Translations under genes and position numbers: made by a program
Notes under the pieces: model-generated
Told to the model about the DNA's origin: nothing
The model's database searches: none
Seen by the model: only the letters and a program-made list of their open reading frames with translations
DNA from: Ligustrum vulgare
Lineage: Eukaryota > Streptophyta > Magnoliopsida > Lamiales > Oleaceae
Length of the DNA: 64,000 nt
NCBI GenBank assembly: GCA_963555705.1
Contig: OY743187.1
Location: 10,120,133 to 10,184,132 of the forward strand
Direction: 5' to 3'
Part shown: piece by piece, positions 1-12,239 of the stretch
How the letters are laid out: each line of letters begins with the position of its first letter
Position numbering within the stretch: position 1 is the stretch's first letter

Positions 1-511
1 TCAGGTGATGAAAGTTAGGTGATCCGAGGAGAGCACTTGACGGCTGACTCAGACAGTACCCGTTGTCGCCTTACTTAATAAAGTTAAAATTTTTCAAGTT
101 ATCATTTAAATTTATTCCTTAATTCATTATTATTGATAATTGTTGATTGAAGTTAGTTTTGATTAATTATGGGTGACGTATTAGAGGTTAAGTTACCTCT
201 TATTTCATTTGTCAATGTCTGTTGATATTTTGGAAAATCTTATGCTTGAGGAGTTGGGGAATGAATGAATTGGTTTTGGCGATGATGGATGTGATTGAGA
301 TGTGATTGATGCTTTAAATTTTTAAAATGGTTTTGATATCCCTCTACAGGTTGACTATGTCCAATTTATAGAGGAGACTCTGTTGAAATTTCTGTAAAAT
401 TTTATAATAGATAAATGAACATTTTAATTGTGTAAACGATTTAATTCCGCATTTAATGTGAATGGAAGTTAACACGCCTAGGTTTTAGACTCTTAAGCTT
501 GGGGTGTTACA
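1..511 (-). mobile_element. LTR edge, Ty3/gypsy-like (partial)
   Basis: Read on the minus strand from 511, the sequence begins TGTAACACCCCAAGC, the usual opening of plant chromovirus LTRs, and runs off the window edge at base 1. The flank from 512 is ordinary AT-rich DNA. No second LTR or primer-binding site is visible, so this could be a solo LTR or the end of a longer element. The family call rests on the terminal motif only. Confidence 0.45.
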
Positions 512-1641
512 TTTGGATTAATGCTCGTTTTTAGCTTAATCTAAAGATAACCTTTGGCCAACACACCATCCAATCACAACCCACCATTTTGCTGAGTCGG
601 AGAGGTCGAAACATGCAATAAGCCACCTCCTACTTAAATGCATAACTCTCCTAAGCTAGCCTTCTAATCATTGCCCTAAAGCTCACAATTAGACTCTAGA
701 CTAATGTTTTTAGACTCGATCCGATCATTGATCCGATCAAGAGATTGGGTCAAGGATAAGAGGGTCAACCCGGACATTAAATAGTATTAAAAATAACAAA
801 AAATTAAAAAAATATAAATATAAAACCCTGGCTAAACTCGGATTCGGGTCGATCGAGTTGGCTGGATTTCCTGGGTAGTCGACCGAGTTTGACTCTACTA
901 GGTTTTATGTATGACCTAGCTCGATTTCTTGCTCTGGTTAACCCGACCGGACCGGGTTTGAAATTAAAAGGTGCTTTAGACTAATAATTACCAAAATCTC
1001 ACATTACAAATAGACCCAACCTTAATGTCAGAAAACGAACCATTTCATATAGAATTCAGTGAATCAAGTTAAGTCAAGGTAGATAGTTTGATTTTCTACA
1101 TTTGAATTCAATCAATGAATGTTAAAATGATAGCATGACCTTGATGGATTTCATTAGATTTCTGTAATGATTCTGAAACATTAAATTTCAAGAAAACCTC
1201 AGATAATCTAGAGTTGTTTAGTATCTGTCACGGAAAAGATAGAATTGTATGTATCGATACCTGTAGTCCTACAAGAACAAGCATCAATACTTGTTCATTA
1301 TGTATCGATGCTTTAAACATTTATTTTTAAAACAAAGTTCTGATTTCCTTTTTGTATGTTGTTTTAGGCGCTTGCTAACTGTGAGTAACACTTGTTCCTG
1401 ATTTATTTGCTACAATTGTTCTTTTCGAATATGTATTAAATAGATTAATCGAAATGATTCTTTCATTTTTCACGTCAATAGATTGAATGATGTGGGTTTT
1501 CATTTGAGCCACTGTATCGATGAAAAGTTTGAAAAGTGTTTTTGAATAAGAAAAGGGTCTGTTCTTACTTCAAAAGCACATACGAGGCAGGTATGGCGTG
1601 AACATTGAATGAAAATGCAAATACCATTTGGAATGAAACAT
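512..1641. other. Intergenic, no gene seen
   Basis: AT-rich sequence without a credible coding frame. At 720-960 there is a less AT-rich patch with repeated 'gatccgatc', 'gggtc' and 'cgacc' words that resembles the interior of a small hAT-type MITE, but I could not define ends. Confidence 0.5.
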
Positions 1642-1644
1642 TTA

Positions 1645-2508
1645 GATGACGTTCTGTTTGTATTTTATTTTGTATTTTCATTTTCGAAAATATTTTGTGT
1701 TTCCTGTTTTTATTTTTGTTTTCAAATATGCTGAAAACGCGTTTGGTTTGTCATTTCTGAAAGCTGTTTTTGAAAATGAAAAGCTGGAAAACACGTTCTG
1801 TTTGAAATTTTGCAGAATACTACTTAAACTATTTTTAATTAATTTGCTTACAGAATACTACTAATTCAAATTCAAATTTCCTTTCACAATACACTGAAAA
1901 CATGGTTACATGCAATACACTAATGTGATCATTAAGAGTCTATATTAACACAGCTTGGTCAGGTTCGGGATTTGAAAAAATTCTACTTCTATTAAAATTC
2001 AGAAAATGTAAGTTCTTTCAAAACCACCAAAGTCCATTTATCAGTACATTTTTTGAAATATAATAACAAGAATTCTCACTTAATTTTTTTTTTTTGTAAT
2101 GTTGATATTGAATTCAATAAAACTTTATTTAAACTGAATTCCAAGTTAGGATAATTCTCAAAAAATAAAAAAATAAAAAATAAAAAAATTATTTAGGCTT
2201 AGTTCCAAGGTAGGATAATTCTAAATAAAGTAATAAAAAAATAAAAACTTTATATTAAGCTTAGTTCTAAGTTAATATAATTCTTTTAAAAAAAAAAAAT
2301 CTCAAAACGCGTTTTTCGCGTCTTAGACATTTTTTGTTGAAATACACACAAAACGCCCAAAACGAGGTTTTGAGCGTTTTGCGTTTTGTGTACAAATTAT
2401 TTTTTGTTTTCCAAAATGCGTTTTCAAAAATGGTAAAGAGAACGCGTTTTTAGCGTTTTCGAAAATAAAAACAGAAAACGACCTCAAAACAGTAAAGAGA
2501 ACAGGGGC
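1645..2508. mobile_element. 864-bp TTA-flanked repeat, copy 1
   Basis: This segment is repeated at 17566-18421 in the same orientation with only scattered differences. Both copies sit between TTA trinucleotides (1642-1644 and 2509-2511 here), the target preference of PIF/Harbinger-Tourist elements. The ends are loosely inverted: the left end holds GTTCTGTTT, and the right end read backwards holds GTTCTCTTT, followed by matching 'attttcgaaaa' words. No transposase frame is present, so it is a non-autonomous element. Confidence 0.6.
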
Positions 2509-2511
2509 TTA

Positions 2512-4520
2512 GATTTTAGTGTTAACTTATGTTATGTAGGACATTAATAATTGAAATTTTTTGAACACGTTTAATAATAGAGACTAGAAAGTGAATTTTA
2601 AGAATTTGTTCTCTAAATTAAAGAGTATTTTAAGGTTAAAAGTCTGTTGAAAATGCTCTAAGAGCGGGAATTCTATCCATTTTTCTCGACATGAGAAAAA
2701 GTTAGAAGTTCAAACGTAAATAAATTACGTACAACTTATGTATTTTTTTTAGTTAAACTTCTAACTTTTTTAAAATCGAAGGAAAAAAGGGAGATAATTC
2801 TCATCCTCGTTTCTTATCACCAGACCACGATATTGCAACAAACATTCGTGACCAAAAAGAGTTGTTTACGAGCAATAAAAGTTGTCAAAATCATGATTTT
2901 AAATTATAAGTTATTTCTTTATTTTTTGGAGAAAAAATCTTATGTAAGCACAATTGGGTAGGCGGGCAGTTTCAGTTTGATTGAGATGTGCAGCAATGTG
3001 ATCAATTCATTACGTCAAGTTTTTAACCCAATTTCCATTGCTTTCTGTCTATTCTACTATAAATAATAATTAGTCTTTAACCCAATTTTGCATTGCTTTC
3101 TGTCAATTCTATTCTATTATAATTACAGTTCATAACAAATGGCGCACATTCTGGAACTTTTCGAAAGGAATTGGTGAAGTGACAGCAAAAAATGTAGACA
3201 TGACATTATACCACATTTAATCGACTAATCAAGGCACATCAAATTGTAACGTAAAAATTTTAAAAATGTCTTTGATTGTTCAATAATTTTTAAGGTGATC
3301 GAACTTTGGTCACTTAACTTTTAAAAATGAAACAACTTACTTGAAAATTTATAAATGTACTTTTAAATTATCAGTTGCATGCAATAAATCACGAAGATGT
3401 TTTTAAAAGTTCAGAACCATTCGAAGACCTTTTTAAAAACTTCTTACTTGATAATTTGACATGCGTGACTGGTCGGTTAAAGTTGACGTGGTATCACATG
3501 CAGATTTGTCTGTCACGTCACCAATTCTGTTACAAAAGTTAAGTCAATGACTATCGTCCAATATTTTGATAAGTTTAAATACCAAAACTCGACACTTTAA
3601 ACTTTAGACTATCTTCTTTAACACTGAAGCATTTATATTTTTATTTATTTATGTTCTGAAGTAAAATATATGGTTAAAAAGTTAAGAGAGAAAATATGTG
3701 TTGTTACAATGTGGTTTGAGAAAATTATGTTTTTTATAAATTTATTTTTAAATTATAACGATTGCATTAAAACATTGTCATAGTGATCAATTAAATATAT
3801 AAACATAAATTCAGTGATTATTGAGAAAATTAATTCATAACTTTAGACCATAACTAGATACTTTAAACCTGATGATCGATTGAATCAACACTTTTTGTTA
3901 AAAATTTTGTTTAGTAACACTATTTGGTTTATAAACTAGTTTATTTATGATTTTGAGGTAAAAGTAATGGTTAAAAATTAGAGAGTGAAAATGTGTGTGA
4001 TTAAAAAGTAGTTTGAGAAATTGTATTGTTTATAAAACTGGTTTATAAATCACTTTATTTTAGTTAGCAAACGGAAGGTAAAATATGTGGTTAAAAAGTA
4101 AAGAAATAAAATATTTGTAGTTAAAAAGTGATTTGGAGAATTGTATCGTAAAAAAATATGTTTTTAAACAAGTTTGACAATTGTTAAAAATTTTGTGTTT
4201 AAAAATATGTTTTTTTTATATTTTAGATGTAAGATATGTGATTAAAAACTAAAAAGTGAAGAGAAAAAATATATGTAATTCAAAAATAATTTGAAAAATT
4301 GTATTATTTAAAAATATATTTATCAAGCGGAGGCTTTTAAATTTCACATTGATCAAACATAGATGTTCAATGATTTCTTGCACAATTACGTCCGACGGCC
4401 AGCAAAACTATAAAGAAAATAAAGTAAAAAAGTAAGCTTTCAACCTTACATCGGTAAGACATATTCGAAATTAAGCACTTTCACCAAAGCTCCAAGGAAT
4501 ATAAATAAAAAAAAATAACA
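2512..4520. other. AT-rich intergenic with MITE-like words
   Basis: No gene recognised. A roughly 50-bp stretch is tandemly duplicated at about 3027-3125 ('aaccca.tt..cattgctttctgtc.attct'). From 3690 to 4330 there are four diverged occurrences of a motif like 'gagaaaatatgtg.ttaaaaagt..tttgagaaattgtat', the reverse complement of a motif dispersed through the window (see 6755 and 50108-50455). Confidence 0.5.
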
Positions 4521-4524
4521 AAAC

Positions 4525-4700
4525 TCGGAACATAGTTCAGTTGGTTAAAAGGTGAGAGTAAAAAATTTCAACTGTGCTGATAGGTACAGAGTGAGTTCAA
4601 ATCCTACATTTGATATGGATGAAAGTTTTTGTAAGCGCAATTAAACAGCAAACTCACAATCATGTTTTACTATTGTATATTCCGTGATTTTCAGTACTTT
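4525..4700 (+). mobile_element. tRNA-derived SINE, copy a (diverged)
   Basis: It aligns with the SINEs at 7184-7416 and 13718-13957. The A-box-like stretch 'atagttcagttggttaaaagg' and the B-box-like 'gagttcaaatcctac' are those of a Pol III promoter of tRNA origin. The 3' half drifts away after about 4690 and the terminal hairpin of the other copies is missing, so this is an older or 3'-truncated copy. Confidence 0.6.
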
Positions 4701-4921
4701 CCACCATGGTCTCTGAAAGGCACATTCTATGATTTACCACTCGAACTAATGATTCATGACATGGTCAGTTCGGACCGTCAAGTTGTGAGTTACGCCTCTT
4801 ATTTTTTTTTAATAACAAAAGTCACAGAATATGTCCAGTTAAGCGAGAACGCGTGTGCAATTCCTATTTGAAGCCGTTACCGACATATCAAATCAATTCC
4901 AGCGTTTCACACACAAATTCT

Positions 4922-5000
4922 GACCTGTGATTGTTCTAACAATAATATGTCTGTAACCAGCTGTCAATGGACCACACTACCCCCTCCCCCTCTATAAATA
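4922..5000 (+). promoter_or_regulatory. Proximal promoter of arabinogalactan peptide gene 1
   Basis: The block 'gacctgtgatt' followed by 'accagctgtca.tggacc.cactaccc' recurs in the same order upstream of the paralogue at 12600-12668, although the surrounding DNA differs. It contains a CAGCTG E-box-type core. A TATA box, TATAAATA, lies at 4993-5000, about 115 bases before the start codon. Conservation between paralogues embedded in unrelated DNA suggests function. Confidence 0.6.
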
Positions 5001-5115
5001 ATATCCAAAAACCACCGTTCAACTGCACAGAACCTTGATTTCTTTCTCTATTTTCCTCAATATATATAAATTTACCGTTCCTATTATCACTTGCAAATTC
5101 AATTCAAACAATACA

Positions 5116-5298
5116 ATGGCGCAAATGTCCTTCCTGCTAGCCTACGCTGTCTTAGCTCTATCTGCCGTAGCTGTTACTGTATCTGCTCAGGCACCGGCTC
5201 CGTCTCCTGATGCCGGAGATGCATTCTCTTTGTCAGTCTCCGGCGCCGTCATTGGGACTTCTATTTTGTTCTCACTTTTCGCTCTTTTGAGGCATTGA
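5116..5298 (+). CDS. Arabinogalactan peptide (AG-peptide)
   Basis: A 60-residue precursor of the short GPI-anchored arabinogalactan peptide type, expected at the outer face of the plasma membrane. Residues 1-23 form a signal peptide ending VSA before Gln. The mature core starts QAPAPSPDAGDA and has the Ala-Pro/Ser-Pro pattern that is hydroxylated and O-glycosylated in this family. The last 18 or so residues are hydrophobic (IGTSILFSLFALLRH), as needed for a GPI-anchor signal. I chose the ATG at 5116 because upstream in-frame codons from 5035 encode no signal peptide and the paralogue at 12764 also starts MAQ. A TATA box and a conserved 3' end support transcription. The exact AGP number cannot be assigned by eye. 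Confidence 0.88.
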   Translation: MAQMSFLLAYAVLALSAVAVTVSAQAPAPSPDAGDAFSLSVSGAVIGTSILFSLFALLRH

Positions 5299-5423
5299 GT
5301 TATTTCATTTCCTTCCGTATTTTCTGTTCTTTTGATTTTGAGTTTTCTGGTATGGATTTGTTATGATATTGTTGTGTGAGTTATATGATTTTTTTTTTCT
5401 TTAGTTGGATTTATTGTATTCTT

Positions 5424-5470
5424 TTGTATGCACATAACATTATGAGAGAATAAAATTTATTCGTATTATC
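5424..5470 (+). terminator. Polyadenylation region of AG-peptide gene 1
   Basis: The string TATGCACATAACATTATGAG followed by AGAATAAA is shared almost letter for letter with 13097-13125 downstream of the paralogue. It has the layout of a plant polyadenylation region: a T/G-rich upstream element and then AATAAA. Confidence 0.6.
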
Positions 5471-7183
5471 AATCGTGGCTGTTTATTTTCTTGTCCGTAG
5501 AATTTCTTTCATAACTTCAGATTGATTCAAAATGTGTTAGTAAGTACCAGCCTACCAGGGACATGAATAATAATAAAAAAAAAGAGTAGATCTGCAATTC
5601 TTAGCCCGTCTGGTTCATCTAAAAAAAAAATGATTCAAATTTATGCTTCAGTCCATTAAACAAATTTATAAATATCTTCCAGACCATTTTTACAACATTT
5701 TTTCAAATTAATCTTAGTCAACAATTAAATTTTAACACAAATTTAATGGAACATGAGTTACTTGACCACATATTTTATTAATGAATATCAACTGTTCGGT
5801 GGCGGATTAATGAGGTTAGAGAGAAAAAATAAATTGTATTTTCGAGGTAAAATATGTGGTTAAAAATTGGAGAAAGAAAATGTGTGTAATTAAAAAGTGA
5901 TTTGAAAAATTGTGTACTTTAAATTGTATTTTAAACCACAAAAATGTGGCCGCCGAACACTGCATAAAAATTTTTAAAAAATCTATTTATTTATTTATTT
6001 TTAATCTGAGACGCACAAAAAATTTATTGGAAAAAAAAAAAAATCGAACACCATCAATCATCTGTAGGACTAAGACCTAAAAGCCAAACGACACAAGACA
6101 TAATATAGTTCAACAATTCATTATGATAATGCTATAAAGTCGCACCTGAAATATTTCAAACTTGAACAACAAATAAGCACGAACTTGATCTTTGAATACC
6201 TGAGACAAAGAAAATGAAAATGAGGTGTGATCTCGTCGCCCCTCCAATGCTTAAGTCAGTGAAGAGGAAGAGAAAATTTGTGCAAGAGGTTATAAACTGA
6301 AAAATAATAATTATATATCTAAATTATGTTTGAGAGACAAGTATTTATAAAGGTGTATGGATGAATCTTGGTAGGATTAGAATGCTTGAATTGTATGAGT
6401 CTTATTGGAAACTATCTTCCTATTTATTAGGGATAAGGTTGTTAGATGTTGGATAAGGAGTACGAGTCCTGCTGCTTTTAGGAGAAAGATGTTTTACGTC
6501 TAAGATGAGGTACCCAACCATTCTTGAGGATTACCCCCGAGCACATCGCTAATAAATTATGAGTGATGGGAACCTCGAGGTCGAGTTATGATCGGAGATG
6601 ATATTGGTCCTCGGGGATGGAACATAGTAACTTGGTTCCTGAGATTGGTCAGGCTTATGTAATTTAGCCAATATTCGAGGTCATCCTTTTTTTTTCTTTT
6701 TTTTTTTTTTTTTGTGCTCATTACATTACAAATTTTATGCTCTGTAATTTCGCCTTTGTTAGGTAAACATGTTTTTTACAACACAATTTTTTAAATTAAT
6801 TTTTAACCACACATATTTTCTCTTTTCAATTTTTAATCACATATTTTACCTAGAAAACATAAAAAACATGTTTTTAAACAAAAAACTTTTAAACTACCTA
6901 CTTGGAGACAATTAAAATTAATTTTGATAAAAGATGATAAAATGTGAGATTGAAAAATTGTGAAGTCCATAAAATATGTGGTTAAAATAAAGTATTAATT
7001 TTGTGACTTGATTACAATCAAGATTTTAATCATTGCCACACATGGCTATAGTATTTAACCAGTTATCCTATTAAGCACTTATTAACGATTTTGAGATGGT
7101 ATGCCAAACTTGATATTCATTACACCGAATGACTCACTAGTTATCAAGATGACATTATATACAATCTTATATGAACGAATAGC
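5471..7183. other. Intergenic, repeat-rich
   Basis: No gene. 5820-5945 holds another copy of the 'aaatatgtggttaaaaattgg' family. 6400-6690 is less AT-rich ('gaggattacccccgagcac', 'ctcgaggtcgag') and resembles an LTR or Helitron fragment I cannot bound. A T-run of about 25 lies at 6688-6712. 6755-6900 is a MITE-like piece with 'aaccacacatattttctc' and 'catgtttt' near both ends. Confidence 0.45.
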
Positions 7184-7416
7184 GTCCCGGAGCATGGCTC
7201 AGTTAATTAAAATGTGAGAGAAATTTCAGTTGAGATGATAGCTATAGGGTGAGAATTTGAATCATACAAAAGGTATGGATGAGGCTTCATGCAAACGCAG
7301 TTAAACAACAAGCTCTCAACCCTACTTTACTAAAGTACATCCGCAATTAACATTCTCTACAAATCGCCAGAATAGGGACTGTATGAACTCCTAAGGTTGG
7401 AGTTCAACCTTTTTTT
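7184..7416 (+). mobile_element. tRNA-derived SINE, copy b
   Basis: It begins GTCCCGGAGCATGGCTCAG (A-box region), has a B-box-like 'gagaatttgaatc', and ends with AAGGTTGGAGTTCAACCTT plus a run of T. The end is a perfect 7-bp stem with a 5-base loop followed by T's, shared with copy c. A flanking duplication is visible: ATATGAACGAATAGC before and ATATGAATAGC after, differing by four bases. Confidence 0.75.
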
Positions 7417-7440
7417 ATATGAATAGCTCTCAAATTCTTA

Positions 7441-8471
7441 GGGTGTGTTTGATTTACCACTTTTCCATGGACAATGAAAAATATTTTCCACTTTTCACAT
7501 CTCATGTCATTTTTTTTCCTTATAATTGATTTTTCAAGTCTTGATCACGTGATGTACTTTTCTCCCTTTTCCTTGAAAATGTTTTCCTACCATTTTTGGG
7601 AAATTATTTTCCAGCTTTGGTGGAAAACCCAAATTTTCCTTTTTCATTTTTTTAGAATTTAGTTTCTTTATTTTAATTTTTTGGTAGTTGGGATATGATC
7701 TGTACAAATTCATATTTTAAAAAATGACAAAAATAACTCAACTTTACAAATTTTAATATCAATCAATCAATCAAACAACAAAAATTATAAAACTAGAAAA
7801 ATTCATCTTTTTCCACCTAAAAAATAAATTCAATCAAACACTTTCAATTGATAATTTTCACGAAAATAATTTTTAAACAAATCAATTCCTGAAAAATATT
7901 TTTTTTCCACCAATTTTCATCTTTTCAATTAAACGAACCCTTTGTACGTTTGATAGCGAGTGTGGAATTTGAGTAGAAAGAAAATGAATTCCAGGGAATT
8001 GAATTCTAGGAAATTGAATTCCTGAGAATTAGAAGTTTAATGTGTTTGATTGGTTTAATTTTCTATGTGGAAAAAGTAGGAAATTTTTCAACTTTTGTTG
8101 TTTGATTGACATTATTTTCCATGGAAAATAAAGTAAAATTGATATATTTTAATAAAAAAAAAAAAATTAATTTTTTCACACATTTGTACTTGATAATAAT
8201 AATGTTAATTTTTAGAAAAAAATAAATCAATTAACAATAAAAAAAATGATCAAACGTAACGAAAATGGTATAAGATTTTTCATGAAAAATAAAACCTCCT
8301 ACCCACCCCCCCTTGAAAAATGAATTCATTCAAAACAAAGAAAATATCGAATTTCGAGGCAAGTGGAAAAATGAATTCTATGGAAAATTTAGACAACCAA
8401 ACAGCGTAAAGTTGAAAATTCACATGGAAAATCATATTTTCAATGAAAAATTACACGAATCAAACACACCC
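7441..8471. mobile_element. PIF/Harbinger-like element, composite
   Basis: The ends are a perfect 14-bp inverted repeat, GGGTGTGTTTGATT, flanked by TTA on both sides (7438-7440 and 8472-8474), which is the Tourist/PIF-Harbinger signature. Near 7925-7955 there is an internal junction: the reverse complement of 7921-7940 again reads GGGTTCGTTTAATTG, directly followed by TTTGTACGTTTGATAGCG. The element therefore looks like two related MITEs joined end to end. No transposase frame. Parts of its right half recur at 10187-10345 and 12240-12567. Confidence 0.7.
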
Positions 8472-8591
8472 TTAATTCATTTTACATCATCTTTCCTCTC
8501 AATCATTAAGCAATCAACAACATCCAATCATATAAAACAAAGGGTTTCTAAACATGCATTTCCGCCCTTAATGACCTTAAGACCATAGGTA

Positions 8592-8716
8592 GTGTTGGGG
8601 GAAAAAACCCAAATATGGGTTTATTTCCCCATGTTCCCCTACATTCAAATATTCTTTTACATTTTTCCCTCACCATTTCTCCCCTAGTTTTTTTCCCTAC
8701 ATTTTTCCCTCAACAC
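8592..8716. mobile_element. Small TA-flanked MITE
   Basis: A 125-bp element between TA dinucleotides (8590-8591 and 8717-8718) with inverted ends GTGTTGGGGGAAAAA and, read backwards, GTGTTGAGGGAAAAA. The TA target fits the Tc1/mariner class, although the ends are not those of a typical Stowaway element. Confidence 0.6.
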
Positions 8717-8817
8717 TAATATTACTCTAATATAGTATCTTGAGGGTCGGATCTACTATGCCCTTAAAAAGAATGAATCCCTTAATAAATTTTACTATAT
8801 ATAAAAGATTGAATATG

Positions 8818-9250
8818 AAATTGACATTAATCATTCAATTTAAGCACTATTTCAATTACAATTAAACACTATTGATCCAATTAAACATTATATACGGGCA
8901 ACAATTGGATGTACTATTATTCATTCAATTGTAATTAAACATTATTCGTCTAATTTATGCACTATTTTCAATTGCAATTAAACTTTGTTCATCAAATTTA
9001 GGCACAATTGCAATTAAACACTATTCATCTATTTTAGACAATATTCATCCAATTAAACATTATGCAGGCAAATTGCCCGAATTTCCCATCAATTTAAACA
9101 CCATTCATCTAATTACACAATATGCGGGCAACAATTGGATGCACCATTCATCCAATTAAATACTATGCGGGCAAATTGTCCGAATTTTCCATCAATTTAA
9201 GCATTATTCATCCAATTAAACATTATGCGAGCAACAATTTGATTTAATAC
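8818..9250. repeat. Degenerate tandem repeat around 'tattcatccaattaaacattatgcgggcaa'
   Basis: Phrases such as 'attcatccaattaaa', 'actatgcgggcaa' and 'gcccgaatttcccatcaattta' recur in order with a spacing of roughly 110-120 bases and shorter half-units in between. No coding potential. Confidence 0.65.
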
Positions 9251-9589
9251 ACTATTCAGTCACATGTTCAAAGATTATCTTGGACATCTTTATAGAGACA
9301 TTCTCATGTTCCTATTTTTATCGTTTTGTGTTACTTATTTTTTTTCGTTAAGTTAATTATGAGAGTTCAAATAAAGTCGTAATAGCAATATCTTAATATT
9401 GTTGTGAAGTTTTCGCACAATACTTTGTTACATTATTTTCGAATTACTAAACTGTAGAAAAAATTTAGTCATTTAAAATGATCCATTAGCAATGTATTTC
9501 ATCTTTCGTTAATTTTTTCTTTCGTTTTCCTTTTTAATTTGTCCCAAATTATAGACTACTTTACTTATTGAGATGATATTAATGTCTTA

Positions 9590-10043
9590 CTCCCTTCATC
9601 CCACAAAGACAGGTTTGTTTTCTTTTTTTTTTTTTTTTGGTTCCACAAATATGGGTCACTTTACTTTTTGAGAATATATTAATGTCTTCATTTTTTAATA
9701 TATCCCTATTTAATATGCATTGTTATCAACAAATATGAATAATTCATTATTTAATGTAAGGTTATTATTAGGCATAATGTAGGTAAATTAATAGTTCCAA
9801 CATATATTAATTATTTTTTCTTAATCCGTGTGAAAATAAAAGTAAGCCTATATTTGTGACACGGAAAGAGTAATTTTTTAATATACCCCTATTTAATATG
9901 CATTGTTATCAACACATATGAACTATTTATTATTAATGTATTAGGTAAAATGTAAGCAAGTTTATAGTTCCAACATATAATAATTATATTTTCTTAATCC
10001 GTGTAAAAAAAGAAATGAGTCTATCTTTATGGGATAAGAGGAG
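9590..10043. mobile_element. Stowaway-type MITE with internal duplication
   Basis: It is flanked by TA (9588-9589 and 10044-10045). The left end CTCCCTTCATCCCACAAAGA and the right end read backwards, CTCCTCTTATCCCATAAAGA, match the Stowaway terminal pattern (CTCC.T...CCCA.AA). About 170 bp is duplicated inside: units near 9692-9870 and 9874-10040 both run from 'ttttttaatata.ccctatttaatatgc' to 'cttaatccgtgt'. Confidence 0.8.
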
Positions 10044-10186
10044 TATCAAACAAAAAATCATTATTCGAAACTTCTTTGATTGAAAAATACTGGCAATATG
10101 ATGCACAAAAACTAGTATACATTTAAAAAAAGTGAAAAACTATATTAGTAGAAAGATAAAATTCAAGAACAAGCAAAAGGTTGCGC

Positions 10187-10345
10187 TTAATAGCGCGATG
10201 ATAGAATTTGAGTGGAAAGAAAAAGAATTCCAGGGAATTGAATTCTTGAGAATTGGAAGTTTAATGTGTTTGATTGGTTTAATTTTTTAGGTAAAAAAAG
10301 TGGAAAACTTTCCAACTTTTGTTGTTTTATTAACATTACTAGATT
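10187..10345. repeat. Partial copy of the 7941-8130 MITE segment
   Basis: It shares 'gaattccagggaattgaattc', 'gaattggaagtttaatgtg' and 'tttgattggtttaatttt' with 7985-8070. It has no inverted end of its own, so it is a truncated relative of the PIF-like element. Confidence 0.65.
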
Positions 10346-12229
10346 TTCCATCCATGCGATGCACAAGAATATGTTTGTGATAGTAATTTCGATCAAAAAT
10401 TAGGAAAATATGTTAATTATACAATTATATCAAATAAAATCATTGTACAATAATATTTTAATACAAAATATTATTGAATTCAAAACTTTAAAAAAGACAA
10501 AAATAATCAAAATAGGAAATCCAATATATATAAAACTAATCAAAATTAGAAAATCTTGATCTTTATAGGATTTTTTTCGTTTTCTCTTTTAAAAAAATAT
10601 CTTTATTTATTTAACTGACATATTAGGAAGTAAAACTTCAATGATTATTTATTTATTTTCAAAATATATTAATCCGTTTTTTCATTTCAAACATGACACA
10701 TTAATATTAATCAAGTATGAAATTATTCATTTAGAAATAATTTTTTTGGATTAGTCACTTAAACTTTTTTTTTAATAATCTAAGTGGAAAATTTATAAAA
10801 ATACCCAATATAAAAAATATTCTTATTTATATTCTTAATTAAAACATTTTTGGATTAATTAAATATTTTTTCAAAATAGTTGTTTTATCATTATAAGAAG
10901 AAAAAAAGGCGAATATCAATGAAATTTTTCATGACAATGAAAAAAATATTTTTTTTAGTTAATTTGGCCTATGTTTGGTAACAATTTATAAACCACACAA
11001 TTTTTCAAATCATTTTTCCACGTTTGTGTTGAAAACAGTATTTAAAAATTACATTCAAAGTAATTTATATAGAAAAAAATATGATAATGTTAACTAATTA
11101 TTTGTTAATCAATAATTATATCATGTTTGGTATAATATATAGAAAGTGACCACTGAATTTTTATATTCGTGTAATTACTTTAACTAAATATCTATTTTTA
11201 ACACAATCATTACAATTTATGAATCAATTTATAAACAGCATAATTTTTTAAGCCATTTTTTTAAGAAAAAAACATTTTCTCTTTCCACTATTCAATTTTC
11301 AATTTTAGCTCAATAAATCAATCACAATAATATATATGATCACATATCATTTTGTTCCATGCAAAATTTATATCGATATATGTAAACATATCAATCACTA
11401 TCATTTTGTTCAATACAATGTTTTCAAATTTTCTTTACATTCATTTTCAACCACATATATTTTTGGGACCCATCATCTTTTTTGTTTTTAAATCTTCATT
11501 AAAAAAATCAAATTATTAAAAATTTATTTAGATAGTAAATATCGATTTATATTTTTAAATAATAAACGATCGTAGATTTCAATAATTTTATTCATTATTG
11601 TTAACTTCATTTAAATGAAAATTTATACAATTTTCTGCATTTGACTCTTGTTAACATTTTTTTCTTTAGTTTTCAATTAAAAATTTAGCACAACAATTAT
11701 AAATGTGTTGTTAAAATTTTTAGCCTTTTGACAAATCCAAAAAAACGTGTTTTCAAATAACATAATTCCCCAAATTATTTTTTAACCACACATATTTTCT
11801 CTACACTTTTCAATCATACATCTTACCTTGAAAATATTAAAAATTATTTTTTAAACGCAATTTTTTTACAAACGGATCTGTTTGAAAAATTTTATGATTT
11901 ATAAAAATGTCTATATCTATAAATTATTTTTTCAAATTTATCAAGCACGTGCTTATCCATATTTAATATTCAAAAGATGAAAAAAATAACCAAAAAATAA
12001 TAAAATAAAATAAAAACGAAAAATGCGGCGGCTATGAACTGACAACCGCCGCTTTTTTTTTTTTTTTTTTTTTTTTAACTTGTTTGATTTCAAATTCAAA
12101 CCCGCCAACCTTTGGCTTGCAACCAAAATTTTTAAAAAAAAATTCCCCATTATGGGCGGGAAATCCCGGGGGGAAATTTTTTTATGCACTTCTCCTTTTA
12201 TATAATATAAGAGATTTTCCGTGACAAAT
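10346..12229. other. Very AT-rich intergenic DNA
   Basis: No gene or clear element boundary. The 'ccacacatattttctct' family appears again near 11780-11830. A long T-run lies at about 12051-12076, bordered on the left by 'acaaccgccgc'. Six-frame reading gives only short, low-complexity frames. Confidence 0.5.
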
Positions 12230-12239
12230 AAAGAAAAAT

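Noticed and set aside
4525..4660. Possible tRNA gene at the A/B-box region
   Set aside because: No cloverleaf with paired acceptor stem could be formed; the match to two other copies with flanking duplications shows a SINE.
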